From contig OX485809.1 in NCBI GenBank assembly GCA_950295325.1, positions 40,703,081 to 40,767,080 of the forward strand: DNA of 64,000 nt, read 5' to 3'. Position numbers and translations under genes: made by a program. Source of the DNA: Polytrichum commune. Lineage: Eukaryota; Streptophyta; Polytrichopsida; Polytrichales; Polytrichaceae. Under the pieces are notes generated by a model that worked only from the letters and a program-made list of their open reading frames with translations, searched no databases and was not told the origin of the DNA. Positions 34,342 through 45,480 of this stretch are shown piece by piece (the stretch's first letter is position 1; every line of letters starts with the position of its first letter).

Positions 34342-37300
34342 TAGGAATCATGGGAGATGGTGGAACACAACAAAGAAGAAAATTAATGTATTTAATGCTA
34401 TGAGATAAGATAAAAACACATTATGTCAATAATAATACTATAATAATACTATAAGTAGTATAATAATATAACACCATGTAAAAGGCGCCGTTGTATAGTT
34501 TAGAAAAGGCCCATTGGGGTTTTAAGGTTGAACGAAAAAAGGAAAACTCTATGCACATCCAAAAGATGTATTACATAGAAATGCACAAGGATAGAAAATT
34601 GATGTGACATAGAGGTTGCAATGCTCACATGTAAAAAACTCAACACCGCCAAGGAGGAGATACTTCTCAAGAAAACAATTTGAGAGGGCAAGAATGAAGA
34701 GGCACGTGAGCATAATAGCATAATGCAATCTTGCAAAGATTGCATGCAAACTCCAATTCCCACCAATATAGAATATTGTTAGTGAACCAATCGAGGCACA
34801 AGAAAACACACAACCAACTATTGTTAGAGGGGATCAAGACGATGTGGCAACGGATCCCAACAAAAACAATGGGGAGGAAGAAATATTCATAAGGTAACAT
34901 TATGTTGTTGACGGAAATAAGTATTGTCACCAATCACTATATTCCCTTCCATTCTTTATGTACTAGTCAAACTAAAGCCTCGTGTGTTGAATATGTCAAT
35001 GCTACCAATAAACTTGTCCACTTAAAATGTGTATAAACCATAGGGACAATAATTGGTGGATTTTTTTATTATTCAACCTATCTAATGTGATTTCAAAGGG
35101 TTGGCCCACTTACCGTAACATAGGCATTATGTCACTAGGGATCTAAGGGTCATGTCAAGGAAAGTGGATGGAATGGTGGAGGAGGGAGGTGGATGGGGGT
35201 CCCCATCAGGGATGGGATGCAAGGGATGTCTTTGAGAGGCCATATGGAGGGTGGAGGGTCCAAACTTGCAACAAGGGCAGTTGAGGGGGAAGTTGGAGCC
35301 TTTGAGGATAATGGAAGGGCAGAGCGGGAGGTGGTTGTGCCAGGAGAGGCATCACGGGAGGTGATTGAGGATGGACAAGCATGTGACTCGGGTTAGCCCA
35401 AGCTAAACCTCACGATGTTGCTTTGTACTTGGGCAATGTGGTTACCTCAAACATGGTTGTGTATTTGTTGGGTGTGAATGTTAGGCCAAGGGCATCAAAG
35501 AAGTTGACTGGGTTTGTGGTCAACACCCCCACCTTTATGTGTGATTCTTGAATGGCTATTGGCCAAGTGAGGGTGGTTGGGTTGATGGCCAATTCCCTTG
35601 AATACATAATGTGGAATCCAAAGTGGCCAAAAAAAAAGCCCACGTTCACACCCATAAAGCAAAAAGAATAAAAATAAAAATAAAAACGAAGAGTTCTCAA
35701 AAACACCATCTCAGTGCCAAAAAGGTGTTTTTGAGTATTATCCATATTTTGCATTTTTTGCTACTCCCTTATGTGTAATAATTAGTGGTCAAATGATCTT
35801 AATGTCAATGATGTTATTTGGCATTGGTTCAAATGTATATGATCATGTAGACACAATTCCAACCAAAGAATGCTCAAGAAGATTGGAGGATGCAAATGAT
35901 ATTGTAACACATATGTGTAATATTCATAATACAAATTTCAATTCATTGATAGGAAGTTTGCCCTTGAAACCAATTACCAACTCTTGTTTGTGTGTATATT
36001 TATGTCATCTATTGCCACTACCTTCAGTAAGACCATTTTGGAGGTCAATGTGCAATTGCTTGAGAACAAATTTGTCAATGAATATCATGACGGTACTAGA
36101 GTTTTGTATGTTTTCTATGCAGATGACAAAGGAAATGAAAAAAGAGGTCACACAAAGTGTGCACAAATCATGAGATAAGAAATGGCAAATTGTCAATGAC
36201 TCCTATGAGTTGTATTCAAGGGCATGTGATGAACCGGTTGTCTTCAAGGGTGAAATGTTTGGGTTGTGTGAAGGGAACCATAGGGTAATTACTTGAAGGC
36301 GTCATATTGACATTTTTCATCAGGATGACCCCCAGGAGCATTACATGGTGGATTTCATCTACTTGCTTATTGTTGATTTCATTTGTGGGTTGCTTGATGC
36401 AATGCACGATGTAAACATGTGATTATAAACTATGTTTCTAATATCATTTTTGGTTCTCAATAAATTGAGCATGTGGTTGTTTTATTTTTTGTGTGACCAA
36501 TTATGTATTAATGACTTGGGTAGGTCTAAGGATAGTGACCATGTGAAAACAAATTCGGTTCACAAGCTTCATTTGAGTGAAGAGTTTTGGGTCTCTCAAC
36601 CTTGAAGAATTTCAAAGTTTTTTTCTTCTAAGTAATACACTTCACGTGTGAATGGATACAATAAAAATGTGTGGTATCCCCTCACGTTGGACGTGCTTGT
36701 GCAATTCTTATATAAGATGAGCACGATCTCATGTTGCGTTTATAACATGTTTGTTAAGAGCATGGACATGAATTGGTGTATTATTATAGTGTGTTCAAGT
36801 TTTTACCCTTGTGATTTTTGCAACAAAAGATAGCATTTGCAACTGAGGAAACATCTATGATATGTAAGGAGAAGGTTCTTATAGAGTTAAGTTGATATGT
36901 GGGAGGCCATATATGGTTTTTTTTAAATGTTAAAAAGGCGGATCTTTAAAAAAGAACCATTGCTATAGCAAACCATGCCCACATACTTGGGTTCCTTAAA
37001 GAGGTATGACATCCATCTCAATTGTTTGCTTGGATCATTATATGTATTGTACATACTATTTTTATAATCCATCCATCCCATCATGATTTCCAACATTCAT
37101 TGTAAGTTTTGTACATCAATATACATTTTGAAGTTATTGCCAAGTGAACAATGACAAAGAAAAATTTACAAGTGGTTGCGGTAGAAGGATTATCTCCTCA
37201 TTGTGTGCAATTACAAAGAGTCAATTTTAGTGTCTTGGATTTTGGGAGTATCAATTGGATTTTTGGGTTAAGTTCATAGTTGGAGGAAAGTGTTGCCAAA

Positions 37301-39729
37301 AGCCAATCGGGCAAACTCTGATGGCACGATGCCCTCCTTCTTGTTGATTATGTTGAGAAGTGAGAAGTGGAGGATTTAATTACAGTCAAAAGTGTTTCAA
37401 CCCATATTCACATGGAGGATACCATTCACCAAATCCTCTAAACTTTAGGATTTTCTAGGTGTTAAAATGGCCATAAAAATAGTTATATATATGTACATTG
37501 TTCTATTAGCATTCTTGTTGCATTTCATTGCCTTTGTTTATCTTGATCTAGTGAAAAATCAATTTATTCCCTAAATTTATATGTTTGTTTTTACAAACTT
37601 AAAAAAAATTGTTGGCTTGAATGCCATGTCAAGTAATCCCCTTTTCCAATTTTTGACGTTATGGGTGGAGGAAGGAGGTCTTTGCATATTCGCTCCAACA
37701 TAGCTAAGGATGTGGGAGGTTGTTCGTTTGTAGAAATATCCATGATTTTTTGATCGTCCTCTAATATTTTTCCTACCTAAAGAGAAACTAGAGAGGTCCG
37801 TATGGGGACATGCGGATAATGATGATGTACCTAAGGACATGGTGGATGACAATGGGATCAACTCTACTTCGGTATAAAAATGTACTAAGTGCAAAATGAA
37901 ATCTAGATTGGCAATCCCTACTCAACATGAAAAACCCAATTTTCAACACAAGGGCAAGAGGATCCAACTATGATAATTCCCATCAATGGTGGTGGCTATC
38001 ATTGCGACACCATCCTGTCGACAACGAAATGCTAATGATGTTTCAACTTAACTGGCACTATTGTTCATTTGCAACATGAAGCCCAAAGACATAGTGCATG
38101 GACAAAAAATGGGGTTTTTCCCCAACAACACAATCTCAACAAGTATTGATCTCAGGGAGGTCACTCCCTCTTTAATCAATGCATACACGTGCGCTCATGA
38201 CTTATTTATTAGGGGGCTATTTACCTTGCACAAAAGATTATAAGGCATGTTATTTTTCAAAATAAAGGTAAATGCTTGTATTTTAATACACCCTACCAGT
38301 ATTTATAAATTTTTTGGGGAAACACTTTATAATATCCTATTTTACTTATACTACTAGAGAAAATTGGAAAGAAGATTGCAATTCAAATAATGCGTTGAAA
38401 TTGTCCCTCCCGGCACGTAGGTTGAGAACATTAACTCCACATTAGATACGTTGGTTCAGTAACGTTCAAGCCAACCAACCTACGAAGTCATCCATCCAAG
38501 ATTTTTTAACAAAAATTTACCTCTTTTCATCCACTAGCACAAACCCTACCCTAGACCCGCTACCCTTAGTAATTGTTTTCACGTTATTTTACACGTATTG
38601 ACTAGATAAAAGAGGCCATTATATGTGATGGTATTTTACATATAAACACGTTTCACTATTTAAAAACCCCCTATATTATATGTACATTTTTTGCAAAATT
38701 TATCTACAATGAAAATATTAGACTTTATTTTTTATCGCACATTGTTTCTACAGTTGTCGCTAGTGACCTCCCCGAGGTATTGATAATGGGGAAAAATACA
38801 TTGATCGCATCAATATTGGAGAATCTTGTCATGGTTGAGAGTTCTTGAAGGAGATAGAATGCGAGGTTTCCATTATTTTGTTTTTGTTTATATGCTTGAT
38901 TTAAAATTGTCATCTTTGTTCTCTTGTATGGATTTTCATTTGGTTTGCAAGTATCATCTAGTGGTTTCAAGCTTAATCTCATGATTGCAAATTTTGCTAG
39001 AAAGGCTATCTATACCCAATGTATATAATCCTTACACCATTGTTCCATATTGGAACTCACATTCAACCTCTCACATCGAAGTTCTTTTTTAGTTTGCTAA
39101 TGCATACATGAATGAGTTTTCTTTTGTTTTCTTTTGTTTTCTTTTTTTTAGGTTTGCTTGCTTGAGGTAAAAGAAGTTAGAGTGGACATGATGATGCATG
39201 CATAAACTTTTGATTTATAATTACAAAGGATTGGTGGGGCATCAATGACTTGCCGTTGTGTTTGGGAATCAACATAACTTGCATGGTTTGCACTTGAAGT
39301 GTATGAAATTGCTATGTATATTGGTTTAAAGTGTTGTCTCAAATTTCATGTAATTTGGTTTTGATTTATTGCATTTGTTTTCGACTGAACATTTTCCTCA
39401 TTTTTGGTGTTCATCCATAAGGCAATAGCTTCTTTACATTTTTCTTTCCATAAGAGTGTATGTACCCAAAGTGGATCTTGAAGTCATCAATTTTGTTTAG
39501 TTATTTATAGTTTTAATCTAACCCTACTTGATGAATAAAGTTGTTCCTTGGAGAGGAGGATAAGAGAAAGACTCTTCATACATGCAAGTCTTTGTCACGG
39601 ATTTATTAAAATATGGGGCAATGGTTCTTGATGTGTACGCATCCACATGTGTTTGCAACCTTTGTTCATCACTCTGATCAATTTTGTCATTAGTTTATTT
39701 TTATTTTTATTTTTATTTTTATTTTGCAG
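34342..39729. other. Gene-free stretch, probably old transposon debris
   Basis: No gene is supported. Short frames at 35193-35396 (+), 35410-35754 (-) and 35984-36178 (+) show some protein-like runs but no family I can name. An A/T hexanucleotide run (ATTTTT)n lies at about 39695-39726. Confidence 0.45.
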
Positions 39730-40154
39730 CACTTGCTAATGGACATTGTTTATTGCGGTTTTCAAGGGCTTCTATTCAAGCTTGTAAGCACAGCAGATGC
39801 CACCTTGTAGCAAACGAAGGGGACTTTGCCATATTTGATGCAAAACTAGCTCCTTTGTGCAAATATAATCCTTTTGTGACATGTGGAAGTGTGTTTGACA
39901 CTACAACCCTGCAAATGATGATGAACCCAATTAGATGGTGGCCAAGTGATCACACATCAATAAGTAAGTTTGGCATTGCATGTCGAGTTACTTGTTCTCC
40001 ACTATCTTGTATTCAAAAAAATTGTTGGTTAATGCATATCATTATTTGTTTTGGTGTGTGCAAAAGAATGATAGTAAAGGCTTCATCACCTCCTAGCCTA
40101 ATGTTGTTTCCTTCACATATAGTGAATATGACTAAGGCTATGGCAACAATCTAG
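39730..40154 (+). pseudogene. Possible hAT transposase C-terminal remnant
   Basis: A plausible splice acceptor (TTTATTTTGCAG, ending 39729) precedes a frame of about 141 residues. It contains GDFAIFDAK, then MNPIRWWPSD, then KFGIACRVTCSPLSCIQKN. In hAT transposases the C-terminal dimerisation region typically reads (D/N)P..WW, a short gap, LA..(I/V)L, then S.S..ER.(W/F)S. The NPIRWW match and spacing fit, but the ERNW-type box is decayed. No other part of a hAT gene or its ends was found. Confidence 0.4.
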
Positions 40155-41047
40155 ACACTAGTTGCTCTTCAAAGATCTTGACAATTGGTTCAGTTTGCAT
40201 ATGTTGTTGGCAAGGAAAAAGAGGGTAATGGAAAGAATAGTGAGAATGAATAACATCATGGTTAGTCTTAGACACTTTGATTGGATTTGTGTGAGTTAGT
40301 TTTCATGTTATCCTTTGTTTGAATAAACCAAAATTCGTGGATTTGGTTTCGTGTGCCAATTTCATATTCCATTCCATCATTTCATCAAGCATATTACTCA
40401 AGTCAATTGTCATGTTTCCATCCGTGATTTCAGTTATTGCCTTCAAATGTGTTGGCAACTTGTATTTATTCCATCGTGGAATACTATATTGATCATGCAG
40501 ATGCAATCTAAAATGCAAATGATCGTTTTTGGTGAATGCACTAACCATCTAAATTATCCATAGTCCTGGACATGGTCCATAGTTTCATTGCAGAAAATCC
40601 CACGGTCATGGAATACTAGTGCATGTATTATCATTGACATTCTCTTCCTTATTGCTCACATGATAGCATTGCCTTGTCTTTTGAATTACTAATACCACAC
40701 ACATTAATTGGGATAATTAGTGTAGTCCATGAATGTCACATTACTAATCATGATACACCTTGTGTTCTTTGTGACAAACAACAAGTTTTGGGTGGCCAAA
40801 AACCACAAATTATTTACATTTTGAAATATGTAACCAACTTGGACAAGAATGCCTATCGATCTATTCTACATTGATGTTTTCAAACGAATGTACTATATTT
40901 TGCAACTACATGTATCGATCTTTCACGTGCCCTTTGTTGGACTTTCAAGACATTGCATAGTGTTACCTACCTATAGAGTATTTTTACAATGTTCAGTTTG
41001 AGGTGCCAAAAGAAGAAGAAATAAGAAGAACTCCAATCATTGTATTG

Positions 41048-41185
41048 ACCGCAATGAATAAAGTGTTTGTTCGTAAAACACTTGTGGCTAGGTCTTGACG
41101 GACATTAACGTTATGTGAAGAATTACTTCACCATTTTCAAAGAGTAGACACTATATTTATCATCAATAACCAATAATAGTAACAA
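41048..41185 (+). repeat. Dispersed repeat pair, copy 1
   Basis: Shared in order with 43297-43425: CAATGAATAAAGTGTTTGTTCGT / GAATGAAGTGTCTGTTCGT, then CTTGTGG/CTTATGTCC, then GAA..ACTACTTC, then GAGTAGACACTATA, then AACCAATAA. Identity is about 60-65% by eye. Same orientation, 2.25 kb apart. Family unknown. Confidence 0.6.
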
Positions 41186-41468
41186 GTGGCATGTGGCCTA
41201 GGCTAGTATTTGTAGCTTACATGTTGTACAAGGGGTGTTTTTTGATGGCAAGTGGGCACCAAGTCACGGACTCCATTTTGGTTGGAGTGAGTGACCGATT
41301 CATATTTGGTCCAGGCTCGAACCATGTGAGACTTGTTTGAGTGGATAGGAGAATAATGTGATTTGGTATTGCTATTTGAGTACTCGGCAAGAAATGTTAT
41401 ATACCAACGGCCTATCCCCGAGTGGTTGCTATGTGAGCTAAAACAATGGTTTGTGCCACTAAATTAAA

Positions 41469-41497
41469 TGTGTGTGTGTATATATATATATATATAA
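41469..41497. repeat. Microsatellite (TG)n(TA)n
   Basis: Six TG units pass directly into about nine TA units. Confidence 0.9.
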
Positions 41498-41529
41498 TAT
41501 TTTCCCCTTGGTGAACTTTGGGTTATAGT

Positions 41530-41712
41530 TAATTGATTAAGTTGTTGTTGTTTTTAATTTTTTAATTTTTTAATTTTTTTTAGACAGAAGGCCGACATGC
41601 CAGCGCCAAAGCACAAGAGGCAGTTCACTACCTGGCAAGTTTTCCGTCAAGTAGAGAGGAGATTTCACAGTCGGGATTCGAACCGCCAACCTCTTGTAAT
41701 TGATTAAGTTGT
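41530..41712 (-). mobile_element. tRNA-type SINE, 5'-truncated, with 16-bp target-site duplication
   Basis: TAATTGATTAAGTTGT occurs perfectly at 41530-41545 and 41697-41712 and flanks a 151-bp insert (41546-41696). On the minus strand the insert starts AAGAGGTTGGCGGTTCGAATCC. This is an RNA polymerase III B-box in a tRNA T-arm context. A body of about 90 bp follows, and the insert ends in an A-rich tail with repeated TTAAAAAA. The A-box expected upstream is missing, so the copy is 5'-truncated. A duplication of this size plus an A-rich tail are hallmarks of LINE-driven retroposition. The perfect duplication argues for a recent insertion. Confidence 0.85.
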
Positions 41713-42818
41713 GGTAATTTAGTTCTATGGTAGGTCTAGGAGGTCTCCAATGGGTTGTTTATTCTCTAGACTACACTTGTGGACATGGATGGAGTGTGCA
41801 CATTGAATAGCAATTATATCGATTTGTTTGAATGTATATTTAATTTTGGTTATTGTGAATTTTACTTTTGTTTTTGGTTATTCCATCGATGGTATGTGCG
41901 TGCTGGCTCTGACACCTACATTTTATGACCATGAGTGGGACAACTTTCCATTCTCTTGCGGTAATGTTGATGATGAGTGGTTGGTATTTGGTAAGCTTTT
42001 TGGTACGGGATTCTTCAGTGAATTGATCATTGTAGTATGTAAATTCTACGAATTGTGTGGTGATTTATGTTGTAGGAGTGTTTGGTGGTGGGTTGGTATT
42101 TGGGTGGCTTGTGACATAAAGTATATAAAGTTTGAGTCGTGCATTACAACTGCATCTTTGAGTATTACATGTACATGGTAGTAGCCATGTTGGTATTGTA
42201 TTTTCTTGGGGAAGTCTGTCATGTATTCCAACATTCATAAGGGGTAGTGTCATGGTGTTGTGTTGGATACTACTGAGATGCCACATCCATGTGTTGGGTT
42301 TTAAATACATCAACTTTGGTTTCTACTTTAACATATGAATACCTAGTGTGTAATGAAGGAACATATGGATACATAAACTATGCCTTTTACTTTAAAATAT
42401 AAATACTTGCTATGTAATGAAGATGTGAGAGATATGCATACCGTGATTAATAGGTCAATTGTCAACAACACAAATGTATATTGTGATTCCATCCTCAAAT
42501 TTATTATCACCTAATGACATTAAAGTAGTTTGCATGTTTGAGTTGATAATACAATAAAATGGAAAACTTGAAAAGATAAGGAATTTTTATTTTAAACATT
42601 ATAAAAATATCCGTGCATTAATTTGATTAACATTACTTAAGTACTCTATTTTGACATCCTAATTAATTATTATTTTTGAACTATACAATAGATAGTTTAC
42701 CACAGTCAAACGCATGTCCTACAAACCATTCTCAAATTACTTATTTATTTTCAAAAGTCCATTTAGGAAAGGAAAAAATCCTATCGTATTCCCAACACAA
42801 AGCCCATGATGAGAATAT

Positions 42819-42864
<46 letters not shown>
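42819..42864. repeat. Microsatellite (TG)n(TA)n
   Basis: About eleven TG units are followed by twelve TA units, the same compound type as at 41469. Confidence 0.95.
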
Positions 42865-42865
<1 letters not shown>

Positions 42866-43296
42866 CCTCAAAATCTTCATATTACAACCATGTTCTGAGC
42901 CGTATTATATGTCAATTTTTTAATTCCATAAAGAATTTTAGGGTTGTCGATATTTTGCCAAAGGATGAATCAAGTGTCCATGAATGATTACCCAACAAAA
43001 TTTGAAGACCCACCTTAAAACTGTGAAGTCTTTTGAATTTCTTCATTAATCATAGAATTTCATCAATGTTGCTTACTAATATGCATGTTAATATCCCAAC
43101 ATGCATATTAATACCCCAACACACATATTCCAAATAAAATATCATAATTCTTCATAAACCATAATTGAATTTTACGATTCACAAAGAGAGACGCTTCGCC
43201 TTGATCATTGTTGCCTGATACATATAATGTACATGTTATGCAATACACTATGGTAAAAACTAGAGAGAAGAAACTTCGATCCCCAAAGGGGACCGA

Positions 43297-43425
43297 CGTG
43301 AATGAAGTGTCTGTTCGTTCCACCCCTAGACTTATGTCCACGGGACATAGGAGTAGGAATAAAGAACTACTTCCCCCTTTCGAGAGTAGACACTATAGTC
43401 ACAAGTAACCAATAACAAATAAGAG
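43297..43425 (+). repeat. Dispersed repeat pair, copy 2
   Basis: This is the partner of 41048-41185, described there. This copy has a GC-richer middle (TTCCACCCCTAGACTTATGT) and a small palindrome GTCC..GGAC. Confidence 0.6.
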
Positions 43426-43670
43426 TCAGTAACATATATGAGCCAATAGCATATAGGGAGACTATACATAAGGGTTAATGTAATATAGGGTTTGTTTTGT
43501 TCAAAGTTGAAACGTCAGGTCATGAGCTCATTGTTGTGTATGGTAAAAACTATACTAACGTCACTATATCGCGCTCAAGCTCAAGAAGTCTACTAACCTT
43601 GTTGTAGGTATATGTTAGAACGTGAATAAATTTGTCGTTGTCGTCATGGTAATCCACCTCGCATAGAAAT

Positions 43671-44271
43671 TTAAATACATAGTAAAGTATTTGTAATACA
43701 CCCATTTTCTTTTTCTGTCCCAAAGCCTAAAGACATTTTCATGAAGTTCGGGCACGTGCACTGTGGGATGTTGCCAATTATAAGAAGGTAGGTGATGTAC
43801 TCCTTGGAGACGATGTTAATCATCACTCCAAATCCTAAATATGAAATGTGAGTGACTTCAACAACAAAGCATCCGTTCATAAGTCCAGTGCTCTCCCATT
43901 TGTTTTTGTGATCAACCGTCAATATTGTTGGAATCCAACACATTGCTTTGGAAATTATGGAGGTTGGATGTGCATCTAGGTTCAGTGGCACACAAAAATG
44001 CAATTGAGGGATGGAAAGGGTCATAATTGTTGACAACCTATGATGAGGTGAAAGTGCCTCCCTTTGCTGCAAATGGAATTTAGCATCCTCAAACGCCGAC
44101 ACCTCCTCTTTGGACAAGATTGGTACCTATCTTCACCGGCCACGTGTTGGGTACTATAGGTAAGTCCAACACATACTTTATCTTGCTACCACTCACATGA
44201 CACATGATGTCATCATGGCAAAACCAAAACTCGTACTCCACATTGTTGTTGGAGCGTAACTCTTTCTTCAA
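43671..44271 (-). pseudogene. SWIM-like zinc-binding fragment of a transposon-type protein
   Basis: Two minus-strand frames (44271-44089 and 44117-43671) are protein-like. The second ends YLLIIGNIPQCTCPNFMKM, which matches the first half of a SWIM finger (CxC followed by F/Y-x-K). The second half (CKH) is not intact; the frame reads on as NGCITN. SWIM fingers of this kind occur in MULE/FAR1-type transposases and their relatives. With a frame break and a damaged finger this is probably a decayed gene. Alternative: an unrelated Cys pair. Confidence 0.4.
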
Positions 44272-44500
44272 CCCTTTGCATGTTGGAGTAGGGGTGGCAT
44301 GTTTGCCACCTCATTAATCACACATTGCCATGCTTTGGCTAGGAAAATATTATGATCTCCAACACATTACAAAGCATAACAAATATGAATTAAAAAAACA
44401 TAAAATGCCAACATGATGATATTGCATCATCTAGGCAATCCACGTTGTACACCCAAATAACCCCAAGCCTTGCAATTTCAGAGTTGTTCATGTCAAATAC

Positions 44501-45480
44501 TCAAACTCTTTCATTTATTTCCATGTCGTCAACCTCACCCTCGTTGTCAGAGGAACCCTTTTCACCAATATCATGGTTATCAATAACTTTTGAAAGCCTC
44601 CCAACATCATCTTCAACTTTGTTTAGTAACACGTTGTGTAAAATAGTGCATGCAATAATGACATTTGGCATGTAGGTGACATTCAACTCTTTTTTTCCTA
44701 GCAATTCACGCCAAATTTCCTTGAGGACGCCAAAGGTATTTTCAAGTGCACCTCTACCCCTCCTCAGTTTGCAATTCTATGATGAATCCAGTATAGTGTG
44801 GTAGGTTGTGCGATGGGAAAGTATAAGCCACGGTAGAAAAGGATATCTTGAATATTGTAGAAAGTTTGAAGGAAATCCATCTAGCCCTAAACTAGAATAA
44901 AACAAAACCCCCCATGTTTGGCCAATTGGTAAAGGGTAGACCTACGTAAGACCCAAACATCGTTTGTAGAACCAATCATGCCGAAAAACAAATCTAGACA
45001 CCTCTTCTTGCTATCCATAACCATATGACAAACCAAAGAATAGCCACTTTTGGGCCTATTTTGAGATTTTGCAATTGAAATGTGGGTGTTGTTAATGACA
45101 CCCACGAATATGAGAAGGCTACAAAGGGCCTTAAAATCATGTTGCATTTGGACAAGTCTCTCGTTAGTAAACCAATACATCTATGGTGAAGTGCAATATT
45201 CATTCCATGACATGTATCATGAAGCACAACTAAAATAGTAGAAGCTCCAATTGCGCAAAACTCAAAACATAATTGTATAGACTGACCTTGAGCCAACTTA
45301 AATAAAGTACAAGTCACTATGATAGCAATGGGTATTGTGTACCCATACCTAGTGTTGCGTCTCTAAAGAAGAGGCCTCAACAAGGATGCTAGGTTAAAAA
45401 CAATTTCTTTGGGCATTCTAAATAATGTTACTTGCCGATCTTCGTCATATTCTTCCATTACAAACCTTGAGAACATGACA
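44501..45480 (-). mobile_element. Decayed PIF/Harbinger (HARBI1-type) transposase
   Basis: Read on the minus strand through several frame changes, the order matches the HARBI1 DDE nuclease: RRNTRYGYTIPIAIIVTCTL, then LFKLAQGQSIQLCFEF, the helix-turn-helix-like GASTILVVL, then ALCSLLIFVGVINNTHISIA (first catalytic Asp region, here IxNTHI rather than the usual IDxTHI), DSKKRCLDLFFGMIGSTNDV (GxxxD/GS.ND), YPFLPWLI, then GRGALENTFGVLKEIWREL with NVIIACTILHN. At least two frame breaks and one in-frame stop before the last block make it inactive. Terminal repeats and the companion Myb-like ORF were not found. The loss of the first Asp also argues against activity. Confidence 0.85.

Noticed and set aside
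41660-41700. tRNA gene on the minus strand
   Set aside because: Only the B-box/T-arm (GGTTCGAATCC) is present. There is no A-box, acceptor stem or anticodon arm, and the flanks show a retroposon with target duplication.
41048-43425. Complete LTR retrotransposon
   Set aside because: The two ~130-bp direct repeats lack recognisable TG..CA ends or a primer-binding site, and the interior has no gag-pol remnant.
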